64,000 nt of DNA from Trichobilharzia szidati (GCA_944472155.2 OX235274.1:35400052-35464051); one strand, 5' to 3'; shown: positions 51,741 to 62,880, counted from the first letter of the stretch. Numbers and translations are program-made. Notes: a model not told the origin generated them from the sequence alone.

Positions 51741-52009
51741 TTTTGCGTTAGTAGCAACAGTTCTAAACTTAACGCTTGATCCACTTGATGTCATAGTGAG
51801 ACTTCTGTACTCCTTGTAAACATGTTCAGAACAGAGATATCATAATGCATAAATGAATCTTTCTCAGACGTGCAAATAAAGTCTGCTCATGTAAGCAACC
51901 AAAACCGTTTTGCTAGCCACATTGTGTTTTTATTTTTTTGGAACATATCACACTATTGTTTCTTAAATCACTGAAAGATAAACTACTATCAAGTAGTTAT
52001 TTAGTTTTT

Positions 52010-52375
52010 AATTCAATTTTATCTTCCATGTTGATTAATTGGACTGAAATTTTCGGCTTTTGTTGACATGTCGACTCCTCGTTTGGCCTCTTCGATGATA
52101 TCTGAGGATTAAACTGAAATAACTTCTGTGGATGGTGACTATCAGTGGAAACCATGACGCGTATTTTGTCCTATTTGGGACTCGTCAACCAGTAGATGTA
52201 CTTGTATTCCCCAGTGAGTAATGGTCTTCCAACTGAGGCTCGAACCCAGTACTCATCGTTTCAAACGACAAAACATTATACCACTCACTAGGGAATGCAA
52301 ATACATCCACTGTCTGGTGAGTCCTAAATAGGATAGCTGAAATGTGAATCATAGTGGATTCCGCTGCCTAGCCAT
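52010..52375. repeat. SM-alpha-like repeats, opposed pair
   Basis: 52010-52285 is a minus unit: tRNA-like head with B box GGTTCGAGCCTC, ribozyme 52134-52208, tail. From 52286 a plus-oriented linker and ribozyme follow (52298-52368). The first ribozyme has core TTGACGAG, perfect stem II GTCC-CAAATA-GGAC but AAAA for GAAA. The second has CTGGTGAG and a broken stem II. Both are probably dead. Confidence 0.6.
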
Positions 52376-52810
52376 GCCTTCGTCGATGGGCAATGTTAGC
52401 TGACTTAGAATCAGGTTGGAAAAGAGCCAGTGGTGGTCAAACCAAAACATGGCTTCATCAGTCAATGAAATACACAACAGTTAGTTTAAGCCAGTCAGTC
52501 ACGTAGGAAGGTGTAGACTTCCTGACTGGTTGGGGTCCTCGGGACAGTAAACATCAACGGCTGGAGACAACTGGTGACATGGCTCAAAATCGTTCTCAAT
52601 GTCTGGCGCAGATGCATCCATTTCTTGTGATTTATAATTTCCAATGAAACTATACTGTTCTTCCATACTACTATGCTTTTTGCCTTAAATCTCTATTTAC
52701 TGTCTCTATTTTGCATTCCTTTTTACTTTCTTATCTTGCTTTTTGTACTACATGGAGTGTGGTGATTCAAACTGCTGCACACCGGTGCAGAGTTCTACGT
52801 TGAAACCACT
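52376..52810 (+). pseudogene. LINE 3' fragment (same family as 17321-18000)
   Basis: The plus strand encodes RAMLADLESGWKRASGGQTK-like and KTWLHQSMKYTTVSLSQSVT-like blocks to about 52530, followed by the untranslated end with GGAGTGTGGTGATTC and GGTGCAGAGTTCTACG. Confidence 0.6.
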
Positions 52811-52814
52811 GCTA

Positions 52815-53600
52815 GTCACCGATGGTGATTCCTCGATTGAAAGTTGAAGTACCTAGACTAGCCACTTCCAATTATTTCTACCAATTCAACTGCACTTGTG
52901 ATGGAGCGAGTTATGTTGACCGTTGCTCTGGGAACTTGATTTTTCTTGCTAGCTCCGGAACATCTACCGGTGTAGCTAAGTAGAGGTGTAGTAAAAACCA
53001 TCAACAGTTCGATATTAGACCACCTGGTCTAAACCGACTGGCCACAAAGCCAGCATTGAAGAATCCTTCTCTATCATCTACCGCGTACCAAATAAACTGC
53101 CAAAAACATCGAAGTACCACATGCTTCAAACAGCAGAGGCTATCGCAATTCGCGTGAAACAACCAGTGCTTTTTGTGCAAAAGAAGCAAGTTCAACTAGC
53201 CACTACTACTGCCCTGGCCGGACTTCAGTAGAGACTAGAAATTCATAAATTTGTATTATTATCTTTCCTAATTTTTCTAATATTCAGTGTGTAGTGTTAT
53301 GTTTATGCTGTCGAACTTTAATCCATTATTATAATTATTATTATTGATTCGATGTTATTTAAACAACATTAATGTTTTTAATAACACTAATTCATTCACA
53401 TTCACTATTATGCATATCTAACTGTAGAATCTGATGATGAAGGGGTTATCGAAAAGAGTATTCTTTGTTCAGTAAACATTCTTTTGAAAATTCTGAAAAT
53501 GTTCGCTGTGATTGCACTCAGCTAGGCATCACATGTTGAGTGCATTCATTACGCAGTATGCTGTTTTAATGATATTATCGAAAAGAAATCGTCGCAATAT
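52815..53600 (+). pseudogene. PLE-C fragment: endonuclease and terminal repeat with hammerhead
   Basis: 52845-52960 encodes LATSNYFYQFNCTCDGASYV, a worn GIY-YIG start. 53040-53220 carries IYRVPNKLPKTSKYHMLQTA, EAIAIRVKQPVLFVQKKQVQ and LPWPD with a frameshift. The terminal repeat follows, with a ribozyme at 53421-53475. Confidence 0.6.
53421..53475 (+). ncRNA. Hammerhead ribozyme, PLE-C type
   Basis: Core CTGATGA, loop region TGAAGGGGTTATC, GAAA, then AGAGTATTCTTT as a self-complementary stem III and the stem I partner GTTC facing GAAT. The seven-base core and GAAA are exact. Stem II is weak. Confidence 0.55.
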
Positions 53601-54129
53601 ATTATTATTATTATCATTTCATGTGACTTCTAGTTCTGATAGTATTCATTTTACACTTTGTAAACAAACTAATTTTTGTCGATTATAAGTCAATGAAATT
53701 CCACTCAAATAGAATATGCGTTGTTGAGGGGCAATAATCAATATCTGCCACAGATGCACATTACAAAGTCAATCCTTATCTAATCTTAAGCTTCGTAATT
53801 TGTGTAAGCAGATCATATGAAATAATTTAACAATAAACATAATTTAGAAATTATCACTTGCTGAAAATAATAATAAACCATGACATCGGTTCAGTGGTTG
53901 AATGCACGTCAACCATTGGGGATCTGAGGATTTGATTCCTCGAGAGATAGTAAGCCTGTGAAAAATGGAAGGTTGGCATGAGGCTGGTTACCAATAGCAA
54001 CATCCACTGAAACTTCACGACTTTTAAGCTTTAGAAAACAAGGAATGATGTGAGATGGGTAGGCATTCAGCGATAATACAGTGTGGAATGTATAACGAAT
54101 GATTTATCTACAGTAATAATTCTTGATTG
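53601..54129. other. Unassigned AT-rich spacer
   Basis: I see no gene. AAT and ATT microsatellites are present. Confidence 0.4.
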
Positions 54130-54285
54130 GACACTATTCAGTAACTAGTGTAATGTCCCTTAGGGACATGTGTTCCTCCAAGGATGCAGATACGCCTTGC
54201 TGACTGGTGAGTGCCAACTAGCACAAAAAACCTAGGTCAGCTGGCTGGGCTTCCTGTCGATCGCCTCCAACCATCTGATACCAAC
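54130..54285 (+). repeat. F2 repeat, rearranged, with degraded hammerhead
   Basis: It joins an F2 end (TTCAGTAACTAGTGT) to GTCCCTTAGGGACATG and the ribozyme region at 54188-54255: CTGGTGAG, GTGC-CAACTA-GCAC, then AAAA for GAAA, ACCTAGGT, C. The tRNA-like head is missing. Confidence 0.55.
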
Positions 54286-54684
54286 AGAACTTTAATTTAT
54301 TACGGATGAAATAATATAATCGATTCAATTTATAGTGATAAAGAGTTGATGATAATATCTTCTGTGAAATAAGATGCCAGGCTTTAAAAATAAAGTCAGA
54401 GGTCAACTATTTTTATGTTATAAGATAGTAGCGATAACAACAAATATGCCACACAAGATAACTTAACAAGAATATATGGAAGAAAGGAGAAAAAATGTAT
54501 ATTTGAGAGATGACAGAATGAAAGAAGGAGCATTTATTAAAGTCACACATTGAGAAAAGTTTGCTGTTCTGTTTTATTTCCAGAGTAGCAAACTGCGGTG
54601 TTACTGTTACTAACTTTAGGTTTAAAAGTCTAAAACTAGTGATTTATATACAATATATATGTGTTGTTATTAGACGGTTGAAGG

Positions 54685-54757
54685 CGATCAGGTGTAAGTT
54701 TTGAACCTACGTTTCGTACTTTTCGGCACTCATCAGTCAACAAGGCGTATCTTAAAG
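54685..54757 (-). ncRNA. Hammerhead ribozyme, F2 type (intact core)
   Basis: Core CTGATGAG (complement of 54729-54736), stem II GTGC-CGAAAA-GTAC with one wobble pair, GAAA (complement of 54712-54715), stem III ACGTAGGT and then U instead of the usual C at the cleavage position. Stem I is unclear because TTGA precedes the core. Confidence 0.6.
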
Positions 54758-54767
54758 GAACTCATAG

Positions 54768-55075
54768 TGTGGTGAGAGCTGGCTGCTAGCCAAAGTTGGT
54801 AGACAGTAATTGACGTCAATGTTTATGTCCCCAATATTGGTAGTGACAAAATGAGAACAAAGGCTTTGCCTAGGCGGATACAGTTAGCGGATACATGGAT
54901 GATCTGACACAGTCACAAAGAGATGCAAGGTTAACTTTCTGTGAGAAACAACCAATCAAAAGACTGTATTTTCTACTAACAATAATCTACAATAATGTAC
55001 ATTAAAATCAATAAATATATGTTGATTTTCCTTAATAAACGATCTGTTGCCTGGCTCTTGTCTTCTTTCCTTACA
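54768..55075 (+). mobile_element. Solo LTR of an LTR retrotransposon
   Basis: 308 bp from TGTGGTGAGA to TCCTTACA, with a 4-bp target-site duplication ATAG at 54764-54767 and 55076-55079. It contains ATAAATATATGTTG and TTAATAAACG near the 3' side, like the LTR at 30283-30621, with which it shares most of its length (CCCCAATATTGG, GATGATCTGACA). No internal coding region adjoins it. Confidence 0.85.
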
Positions 55076-55320
55076 ATAGCACTCCTGAGATTCGATACCA
55101 TGTCATTCTGTGATTGAGTTAGAGGTGTTACCAGTGAGGTATACGGGCTCGTGATCGACCTCCTCCAACCGGTAAATAAGAACAATTCACAGTGAACAAT
55201 ACTGATAAGCCACTTAGCACCATGGCCACATAGCAAATTTGACTGATAGAATTCAATCTGCATGAACATAACAAGGACTGGACGCATGACGCTAGTTAGT
55301 GTCCAGTCGAAGTATCTATG

Positions 55321-55770
55321 TGAAACTTGGAAATCGTCAAGTGACGAAATATTCCCATTCTGCACAATAATTGCCCATCTGACCAAGTCATTTCATCATG
55401 TCTCAGGACTGGTAAGTAGTGAACTAGATTAGCACTCTTATATAAGGCATAGAAATCGATATAGCATGACGACATTAAACATTAAGATGCTAAATCCCGT
55501 GTCATTAAAAACACATTTTACAGGACTTCAGAATTACTTGAATGGTATCTGTCATTGAATCCTGCATAAAAAAGACTCAGATATGGGTTGAAGTGAATAG
55601 ATTTTGTGAGCTGGAAATCCACCTGTATATGCGTCAGTAACAATTCACTAGTCACCTACTAGTCGTTTGTCTCTGAGTAATTATATATACATATTTATAT
55701 ACACCGCATTTCTTAAATAAGTATATAATGAAATTCTCAGTAGAACAAACAAAATAGGAAATATTTATAT
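55321..55770. other. Unassigned AT-rich spacer
   Basis: I see no gene or recognisable repeat. Confidence 0.4.
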
Positions 55771-56260
55771 TATTATTCCCTTGGGTTTCGGCTGGAACAT
55801 GGGGCCTTCAACAGCACATCTTCACTTCATCCTATTCCCTGAAGTCCTCGCCATCTGGCTCCACGACTGCCCATAGTCTCGAATCTCCTCCTCCACACAC
55901 GATTTCCTCCATGTCACCCTAGGACACACACCCAACTTTTCGTTCCCCCCTTAACCTTCCACTCGAGAGATGGTTTGGCGAGTGATGTCATCTAGCAATC
56001 TACTCAGCGTGTATTCGATCATTCTTCATTTTCTTCGGAATATTTTTTTAAGCAGTAGTTTCCCTAATTGGTTCATTCCCAGAGTTTCTTGTTGCTAATT
56101 CCTACTCACCAGTCGGTCGTCTGATCTTCAGTATGGAGGCAGTGAAGTGTGTAGCTGTTCATAAAACTCTGCAGCTGGTTGTTGGAAATGCTTCTTGTGG
56201 CATGGACGCTAAGTTTTTGACCCATATAGTAGAAATGACTTAAAAGTAGGAAATACCACA
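55771..56260 (-). pseudogene. RTE 3' fragment, diverged
   Basis: The start, TTATTATTCCCTTGGGTTTCGG, mirrors the 3' ends at 3649 and 36711. Sequence to 56230 follows the C-terminal domain in decayed form (GATTTCCTCCATGTCACCC, ATTTTCTTCGGAATATT). There are many stops. Confidence 0.55.
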
Positions 56261-57000
56261 GTTCATTTTAAGATGTGGATCTAAAGTTTAGGCTACATGT
56301 GATAATTTTTATGGTATTTCTTTTACTTTGTAATTGAAGTTATCAGCCAATAGATCAACAAAATACACATTCCGGGGGTGGGGGGGGGGTTAAACTCATT
56401 ATTGTTTTCTATGCGAAGCAGTAGAAATCCAATGATAATCATAAGTAATTTATTGGACAGTGTAAATTGTGTCGTGATGGAGAACGAAAAAAGATAGTCT
56501 CAGTTGTTTCTCTATTAGACTGTTCTGATATTATGAATAGTTGCTTATCTGAGGTTAACTAATGGTCTTAGACTGAAGCCCTCTACATGTCATATTATTG
56601 ATTTTAGTGTCATATGTGAACAAGACTTGAAGCCGACTGATTCAGTCCTATGATTCCTGTAATATCCATGGCACTGTAATAGGAAGTATATTGAATATTG
56701 CCGCCTTTCGCATCAGTTTCTCTTCAAATCTCTGTTGGTCGTCTCGTATATTGTTGATTTCTAAGGAAAGCTTTCGGTCGATTTATTACATAAGGAAGTT
56801 GAGACATTCTGACATAACTTCTCTTACAGTTTACTGATTCGTTTATTCTGTCCATCCGTCTTAATTAATCCCCTTTATTCTTCTTTGGGCTTCTCAAAAA
56901 GAACTATATTATATTAAAAAGAACTTTGAAGGCTGTAAACAGCAGGGTTAGTGGTTTTCCCTGTGACTCAACCAACCGACACTGTTGTTGATAAACATTT
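56261..57000. other. Unassigned sequence with G tract
   Basis: A G-rich run (GGGGGTGGGGGGGGGGTT) is at about 56373-56390. I see no gene. Confidence 0.4.
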
Positions 57001-58440
57001 TAATGCTTGAAAGCAGTTAGCTAAAGGCAACTTGTCTCATATCGAGCATCCTGTTTATTCACAACTTTCTCCTCATATCTCTTCGAGTAATACCAGAAGA
57101 AATTTCAAAAGAATCTTTGCTAATACGGCAAAATATGAAAATTTAAGCATGCCATATTTAGATCGGGTTTTTTCTTGTGTGAAGAGAGACAAATATCAGA
57201 AAAGAGCGTGTAAACTTGTTAATCAGAAAATGAACAGCATATTACAGCCAGAATTATTACTACTACAAATACCATTCTCTAATTAACTTCCAGATTTTGC
57301 GATTTCATTATTACTATTTTATTTATTGATTGATTTGTAAAAAGAGATAAACTGTAGCAATATGTTGTACAACGCTGAAAATTCCATTCTGTATGAAAAA
57401 TTATTGCCTGTAATAAAGTGATTACTATTATTATTATTATTGCGAAACTAGAAAATGGGCCTTTGAAAGATGTTATTGATGAACTTGAATTCTATATTCG
57501 GTACATGGATGACACATTTTTGATTATGAAAAATGAACATGAAGCAAAGAACATCCTGGATAAATTTAACGAGTTTCATCCTGCAATAAATTTTACCATT
57601 GAGAAAGAAAAAGGCTCTAGTATTTCATTTCTAGACGTCCTTATGAGCAGAAAAGGAGATGGCACAATAAGAAGAAGTGTATATAGAAAACCTACATCAA
57701 CTGACTGTCAGTATACTCATTTTTTTCAGCTTCGTGCCCTTGAAATACAAACGCAGTATGATAAAGTGCTTGGTTCACAGAGCAAGAGCAATTTGCTCGG
57801 ATGAATGTCTTGATGAGGAACTTAATAATATTAAATGGTTGCTAAGTGAAAACGGTTATCCAGAAAAGTTTATTGATAAGAATCTGAATCTGAAACCAAA
57901 GCAGCCCAAGTTACCAACAGTTCCAAAAAAGGCCTTATTCTTACAAATGCAGTTCCTTGGGGACAACACCAGTGAGATACTAACACAGCGCCTTAGAAAT
58001 GCGGTAAAAAGAGCATTCCCTGCTGCCGAATCACGCTGTATCTTTAAAACCACTCCTCTTTTGACTTCGGGAGCAAAAGACAAACTGCCTAATTTCGCCT
58101 CTTCCATGTGTATCTACCAATTTAACCGCTCCTGTGGAGCCAGTTACATAGGCCATACAAGATTTTTGAACATCACCCTCGTGATTAAGCAAAGGACAAA
58201 CGAAATATTTTCGTAGTGCTATTCTATCTCATCTTGTGGATACAGAACACAAGACTGATGTTAACCATGCTTTCAGGGTCATTTACCGCATACCAACAAA
58301 TCTCAATTTCGCCTTAAGAGTTCGTTTACTAAATATTGCTGAGGCTGTTGGGATCCAGATTAAGAAGCCTAATTTATGCATCCGAAAGAAGCTAGTTCAG
58401 ACATTGTCCTTACCTTGGCCATCTAGGTTCGAATGAACCT
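57001..58440 (+). pseudogene. PLE-C copy, RT and GIY-YIG endonuclease, best preserved of its group
   Basis: 57418-57804 encodes AKLENGPLKDVIDELEF, the catalytic box YIRYMDDTFLIMKN, FNEFHPAINFTIEKEKGSS, SFLDVLMSRKGDG and VYRKPTSTD. After a frameshift near 57730 the next frame (57780-58160) gives RARAICSDECLDEELN, LLSENGYPEKFIDKNL, TSEILTQRLRNAVKRAF and the GIY-YIG start CIYQFNRSCGASYIGH. A second frameshift follows, and 58236-58436 closes with AFRVIYRIPTNLNFALRVRL, LNIAEAVGIQIKKPNLCIRK and LPWPS. An 84-residue frame at 57032-57286 upstream is not recognisable. RT N-terminal blocks are missing. Confidence 0.75.
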
Positions 58441-58639
58441 CAATTTTTGTAGAAATTTCCCTAATTTTAGCTGATATTCTATTCTCTATTATATGTTTAT
58501 TATTACTATAATTTAAGCATCTTTGATGAACTGTAATTCCACTGATCTTACTCCACAAATCGATATTATTTAAAAAACACAAATATTGTTATTGAATACT
58601 ATTCTAGAATATTCTATGTATGTAGGCATATATATGTAT

Positions 58640-58700
58640 ATGTAATTGTAGAGCCAGAAGAGGAAGTTGTCGAGAAGGATATTCTCTGTTCATTTAGTTT
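58640..58700 (+). repeat. PLE-C terminal repeat, degraded
   Basis: GTAGAGCCAGAAGAGGAAG, TTGTCGAGAAGGATATTCTC, TGTTC follows the layout of the ribozyme end at 53421 but with a broken core (CCAGAAGA) and GAGA for GAAA. It is probably the 3' end of the copy 57001-58440. Confidence 0.45.
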
Positions 58701-58808
58701 GAAATGAGTCAACTATTGCTGTGACGTGTGCTACTGATTCCATTTATAAGTAGTATGTGGATACAGATACGAATATATGTAGAATTACCATAACGGTAAT
58801 CATAGAAT

Positions 58809-58858
58809 ACGATTTAAGCAAATACTTATTTTCGGTAAATTCTCACCAGGCTTTACAT
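58809..58858 (-). ncRNA. Hammerhead-like motif, PLE-C terminal repeat (inverted copy)
   Basis: Minus strand: AAAGC, CTGGTGA (A to G at the fourth core base), GAATTTACC, GAAA, ATAAGTATTT, GCTTAAAT. Stem I AAGC/GCTT is kept. Confidence 0.45.
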
Positions 58859-59853
58859 TTACATAATGAAATATTAATAGTCATAGGCATTTGAATCAAT
58901 GCAAACTGTGCAGAAGAAGTGCATATACCTGACTTTACTGTTTGAAGGAGATGCAGTAACTGAATTGCTGGCATCGAAACTTTGAAAAATAATAGCTAAA
59001 ACATTCTTTGACGCAAGCAACATTGTGCTTAAAATTCACAACTTGTTGTATAGTTCCAATGCAGGTGGAGAATAAGCTACCGAGTTTGGCCACTTCAAAG
59101 TGCATTTATAAATTTAACTGTTCATGTGGCGACAGTTACATAGGTAGAACGACCCGGCAAGCCTACTGTCGCCTTCTGTAACATTGTCCAACCTGGTTAG
59201 ATAAAGGAGTTGTAAAGTCAATCAGAAGTTCCATACTGGAACGCCTAGGTTATACGTAGTACAAGACTGACAAAAATTTAGCTTTTACAGTTCTATACAG
59301 GGTGCCATCTCAACTCCCTAGGTTGGTACGTCTTTGGGTGCTAAGCCTAGCTGAGGCAGCTGTCACAAAGATCTTTCATCTCAACCTCTGTATTCACAAA
59401 ATGTTTGTTCAATCCCTCGCTCTCCCTTGTCCTTCGCCCCCACCCCAACTAAAACAGTTATCTCTTTCGGTGACACCGGATAACTGTAAATGTTATCGCA
59501 TTATATTTTTATTTTATTTCTGATGCTAACTGTATTGTCAATGTCATGCTCTGCTGTAGTTGTACATTTTATTCTCGGTTTCACAATTTATCATTATTGT
59601 TATTATATTATCTAACTGCTGTGTGACAATAGTTATTTTCCCCTCTATCCCTACTAGTATGCACATTCTACCTATACACTCACCGTTGTCTATATTATAT
59701 AAACACTTGAATGAATTTATCCTTGTGACTGTTATTATTATTATTATCGCCTCGATTGTTATCCATAAATTCACATCCCTGAGCTCTGATCCTTGATATT
59801 TTATTGACCACATTAATTCAAATGCCAATGACTACTAATATTTCATTATGTAA

Positions 59854-59902
59854 ATGTAAAGCCTGATGAGAATTTACCAGGAATACGTATTTGCTTAAAT
59901 CC
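59854..59902 (+). ncRNA. Hammerhead motif, PLE-C terminal repeat
   Basis: AAAGC, CTGATGA, GAATTTACCAG, GAAT (for GAAA), ATACGTAT as a self-complementary stem III, TT, GCTTAAAT. The seven-base core is exact; the last A of GAAA is T. Stem II is at best one G-C pair. Confidence 0.5.
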
Positions 59903-60039
59903 TGTTCTATAAGGAAATGTATTGTCCAATTGATTGCACATAATAACTTCTACAAAACCAGAAAGTAGTGACATATCGTACAATGACCGTAGTGTACCTT
60001 ATTGTATTCATTTTTAAGAAATTAGTAGTTGATATTAGA

Positions 60040-60255
60040 TGGTTCAATGCAATCGGCAGGAAGCCCCATCTAACCTAGGTGTCGTGCTAGCTGGCACTCA
60101 CCAGTTAGTTAGTAAGGCGTATCTGTAACCTTGAAGGAACTCATGTCCCTTCTGAGATTCGAATTTCAGTCACCCAGTTCAAACATGACCTACAGAATTC
60201 AGTCTGCACCAAAGATGAGATTAGACATATTACACTAATTACTAACTAGCGTTCA
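60040..60255. repeat. F2 repeat remnants, opposed
   Basis: 60040-60180 is a minus-oriented F2 ribozyme region and part of the tRNA-like segment, with the core degraded to CTGGTGAG and GACA. 60195-60255 is a plus-oriented tail-to-head junction (GAATTCAGTCTGCACCAAAG ... CTAACTAGCGTTCAATCAAAAT). Confidence 0.55.
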
Positions 60256-60394
60256 ATCAAAATTAGTATTTGTCAAAACTTAGGCTCTTTGATAAACACA
60301 TGGGCAGTGTAAATTAAGAACAACTAGCCCTTCTGGATAATCATATTCCAAGCCAAAGCCCACCTAAGGTATACTTCTCCTTTATTGTTGTCAC

Positions 60395-60440
60395 TATTCC
60401 CTCGAGTTCCGAGTGGAACACATGGCGTTACTAGAACATC
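60395..60440 (-). mobile_element. RTE 3' terminal scrap
   Basis: TTCCCTCGAGTTCCGAGTGG followed by AACACATGG matches the start of the RTE 3' end (compare 36728-36760). Only about 45 bp remain before a PLE-C repeat begins. Confidence 0.45.
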
Positions 60441-60454
60441 ATCAGTTTACTCTG

Positions 60455-60550
60455 CCTATGACTAATATTTCATTATGTATATGTAAGGCATGATGAGAAT
60501 TTACCGAAAATACGTATTTGCTTAAATCGTGTTCTATAAATATATGTGTA
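60455..60550 (+). repeat. PLE-C terminal repeat with hammerhead motif
   Basis: Ribozyme region 60482-60530: AAGGC, ATGATGA (first C to A), GAATTTACC, GAAA, ATACGTAT, TT, GCTTAAAT. GAAA and stem III are intact. The repeat ends at an RTE-B fragment. Confidence 0.5.
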
Positions 60551-60559
60551 TCACCTGCC

Positions 60560-61370
60560 AGCAGTTGAATGAGGTTGAAAAGATATGCAAGTGAAAAGCA
60601 AAAAGTTAGCGATAGAAGAAGCACCCAGAGAAGATAGGGCTTCAGGTGAACATAGAGAAAACAGAAGTGATGAAGATTCCTGGCCAACAGCAGCAACAAT
60701 AGAAAACAATCAGCAACCTCCTTTACCTACCGACATGGAAAGCATCGTTTCAACTACAGGCGGAACTGACGAGGATATCAAAGCAAGGATCGTGAAAGCA
60801 AGACAAGCTTTCACTACTCTCAAGTCTGTGTGGAGATCAACAGCACTCAGCATCAAAAATAAGATCCGGATTTTCAACTCCAATGTGAAGTCAGTGCTAC
60901 TCAATATACGGATCAGAGACTTGGCCAGTGCGTCATAAAGAGCATCTCAAACAAACTACAGACCTTCATTAATAGTTGTCTTCGCTCAATACTGCTGAAG
61001 ATCAGATGGCCGACCAGAAAAGACCAGCAACAGAGATCTCTGGCAATGAGCGAACCAACCAGGAACCGATTGTGAAACAAATAGGCAGAAAGAAATGGAG
61101 ATGGTGGATTGGCCATACTCTGAGCAAACCACCAAGTGACATCAATAGACAAGCCATGACTCGAGTGGAACCCGAAAGGGAAACGGTGAGTTGGTCGTCA
61201 GTGTGAGGGTGACTTGGAAGAGGTCATGTGAAGAGGAGATGAAAACGTGTGGGCAGACATGGAGCCAGGTGAAGACTCTAGCAGAGAACCGAACGCAATG
61301 GAGACACGTGTGGCTGAAGCCCTATGTTCCTCTAGGAACTAAAGGAAACTATTATTATTAATATCATTAT
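60560..61370 (+). pseudogene. RTE subfamily B, RT thumb and C-terminal domain
   Basis: The plus strand has MQVKSKKLAIEEAPREDRAS, out of register at GEHRENRSDED where GLQVNIEKTEVMKIP lies in the next frame, then IVSTTGGTDEDIKARIVKAR, WRSTALSIKNKIRIFNSNVK and SVLL. 60976-61206 continues with RKKWRWWIGHTLSKP in another frame. The 3' tail is an ATT microsatellite at about 61350-61376. The RT catalytic core is missing. Confidence 0.7.
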
Positions 61371-62194
61371 TATTATTGAGAATACAATAAAATATGCTTC
61401 TAAAATTACTTGATTCGTGAGTAATTTCAGGGTTATTATTACCGCAAAAACATGAGCGAAGCGTAGTCAAGATCTCCATAGTAATACTCCATTACGACTG
61501 CATACAGTCTTACCAGATCTTATGTTAAGCACTGTAACATTTGAAAGTTATTGGAAGGCTTAGAAAATGTTTTTGTTCGATTTCTGAGATCAACATTCAT
61601 CATTACTATCAAGGAATAAGTTGACAGTACAGGTCACAACTTTTTAAGAATATCATACAGCCTGTTCCCTTTATTAGTTTGTATAAAGAAAGAACGAACA
61701 TATTTACAGGCAGGATAATACACTGCTCGTTTTATTTCGTGGATTCTCTCTCTCTTCAACTGCTTACATCCTAAATAAATCAATTATATGTTACAAAATG
61801 GTGTCTGAACATACTTTTTTACAATAACTTCAAGTTATAGATAGAAAGTGTAAGCAACATAATTTCAGAGATGATGTAAGCAGACAATTCAGTGCTAAAA
61901 TCAATAACTATTTATGTAGTAATTAGACAAAAGGGTAGAATTCAGATTTCTCTTGGAAGCAAGAATGAACTAGAGACAAAATACAAGATAGAACAACAGG
62001 GTGAATTTATACATATTATGGTGGAGAATTCAGAAGGGTGAAGGTGAAATGTGAAGTAAAATCGATAAAATAATTTAATTTACTAGATTTGGTATCTTAA
62101 TAGTGAGCTATACTCACTGAGTGAAAATCAAAATCAAGACTGAGTGGAATGTTACACAACAGAACAAAACAGTTATGGTTACCAAGGCAGTGAG
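61371..62194. other. Unassigned AT-rich region
   Basis: I see no gene or recognisable repeat. Confidence 0.4.
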
Positions 62195-62880
62195 TGATTA
62201 GTCACACTCTCCGTATAAGGAGGTTGGGTCGAAGTCTTTTGATGGCAGTGGCTTCTGAGAACCGAAATAACCGTGCTTTTTATATTTGAAAGCCTGACTA
62301 ATTTCCTTGTATGTCCTGTGTCAATTAGTCGTCTGGCGATTGTGCTTCAGAATACTTTGCTGCCTTTCAAAACAGAGACTTTTAGGGGTATGCCCGGAGA
62401 ATCCAGTAGACTCTCTTCTCTCGGTCCTTCCTATGTACTTGCTGGCGCAAGTGTAGGTGAATTGGTAAATGCAGTTGGAATTGACATGAGCAGGTTACAT
62501 ACCCACTTTTGACTGGGTTAACGAGCAAACTGTGTTGTAAAGTGGAATGAGTCTAGCGGCGGAAAATGTTCTTTTCAATGTACTTTTAATTCTGTTTTCC
62601 GTTCTTATAGATACTTCCTCACGTTTGTACACTAGACGGATAAAAACTGGGTTTTTTTTCAACTATTTCAGGTTTCCGTCTAGGTGGATTTTCCTTCCCA
62701 TATTTTGATATGAACTTCAGAGGGTATCCATTTTCGATTAGGTTCTTTTCGATGACTGCGAGTTCCTCTTCAATCTTATCTTCTGAACACAACGCCCTAG
62801 CTCTCCTGAAGAGCTTTTTCACCAGGCTCCATTTGGAGCCTATCAGGAAGAAACTGTGATAATTCAGGCACTTAAGAACT
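62195..62880 (-). pseudogene. PLE-C copy (downstream of a tandem pair), 5'-truncated
   Basis: The minus strand from 62880 encodes YHSFFLIGSKWSLVKKLFRR, ARALCSEDKIEEELAVIEKN, LIENGYPLKFISKYGKEN (RT end and linker), and 62520-62230 encodes NCIYQFTYTCASKYIGRTER (GIY-YIG) with frameshifts after it. It starts immediately after the terminal repeat of the upstream copy. Confidence 0.65.

Larger units (their letters stand above)
54655..55320 (-). mobile_element. F2 tRNA-like repeat split by a solo LTR
   Basis: The F2 unit lies on the minus strand. 55160-55080 is the tRNA-like part (ATACCTCACTGGTAACACC), and the ribozyme with its flank is at 54757-54685. The LTR at 54768-55075 interrupts the sequence that in other copies reads GAACTCATGTCCCTTCTGAG. 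At 55265-55315 a plus-oriented tail-to-head junction is seen (GAATTCAATCTGC ... GCTAGTTAGTGTCCAGTC). Confidence 0.65.
58790..59930 (+). pseudogene. PLE-C copy bounded by inverted terminal repeats
   Basis: 58790-58870 is a minus-oriented terminal repeat; 59820-59930 is the plus-oriented counterpart. Between them, 59075-59200 encodes LATSKCIYKFNCSCGDSYIG and RTTRQAYCRL, and 59270-59440 encodes FTVLYRVPSQLPRLVRLWVL, SLAEAAVTKIFHLNLCIHK and MFVQSLALPCPS. A fragment near 58910-58980 keeps the linker (KKCIYLTLLFEGDAVTELLA). It is 5'-truncated, with no RT. Confidence 0.65.

Noticed and set aside
54976..55386. 136-residue minus frame
   Set aside because: It crosses the edge of the solo LTR and F2 repeat sequence, so it is a chance frame.
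56373..56390. G-quadruplex or regulatory G tract
   Set aside because: A single G run of this kind is simple sequence. There are not four separated runs that would support a quadruplex call.
57032..57286. 84-residue frame upstream of the PLE-C RT as the RT N-terminus
   Set aside because: I could not match it to PLE N-terminal blocks, and a non-coding gap and microsatellite separate it from the RT frame. Left unassigned.
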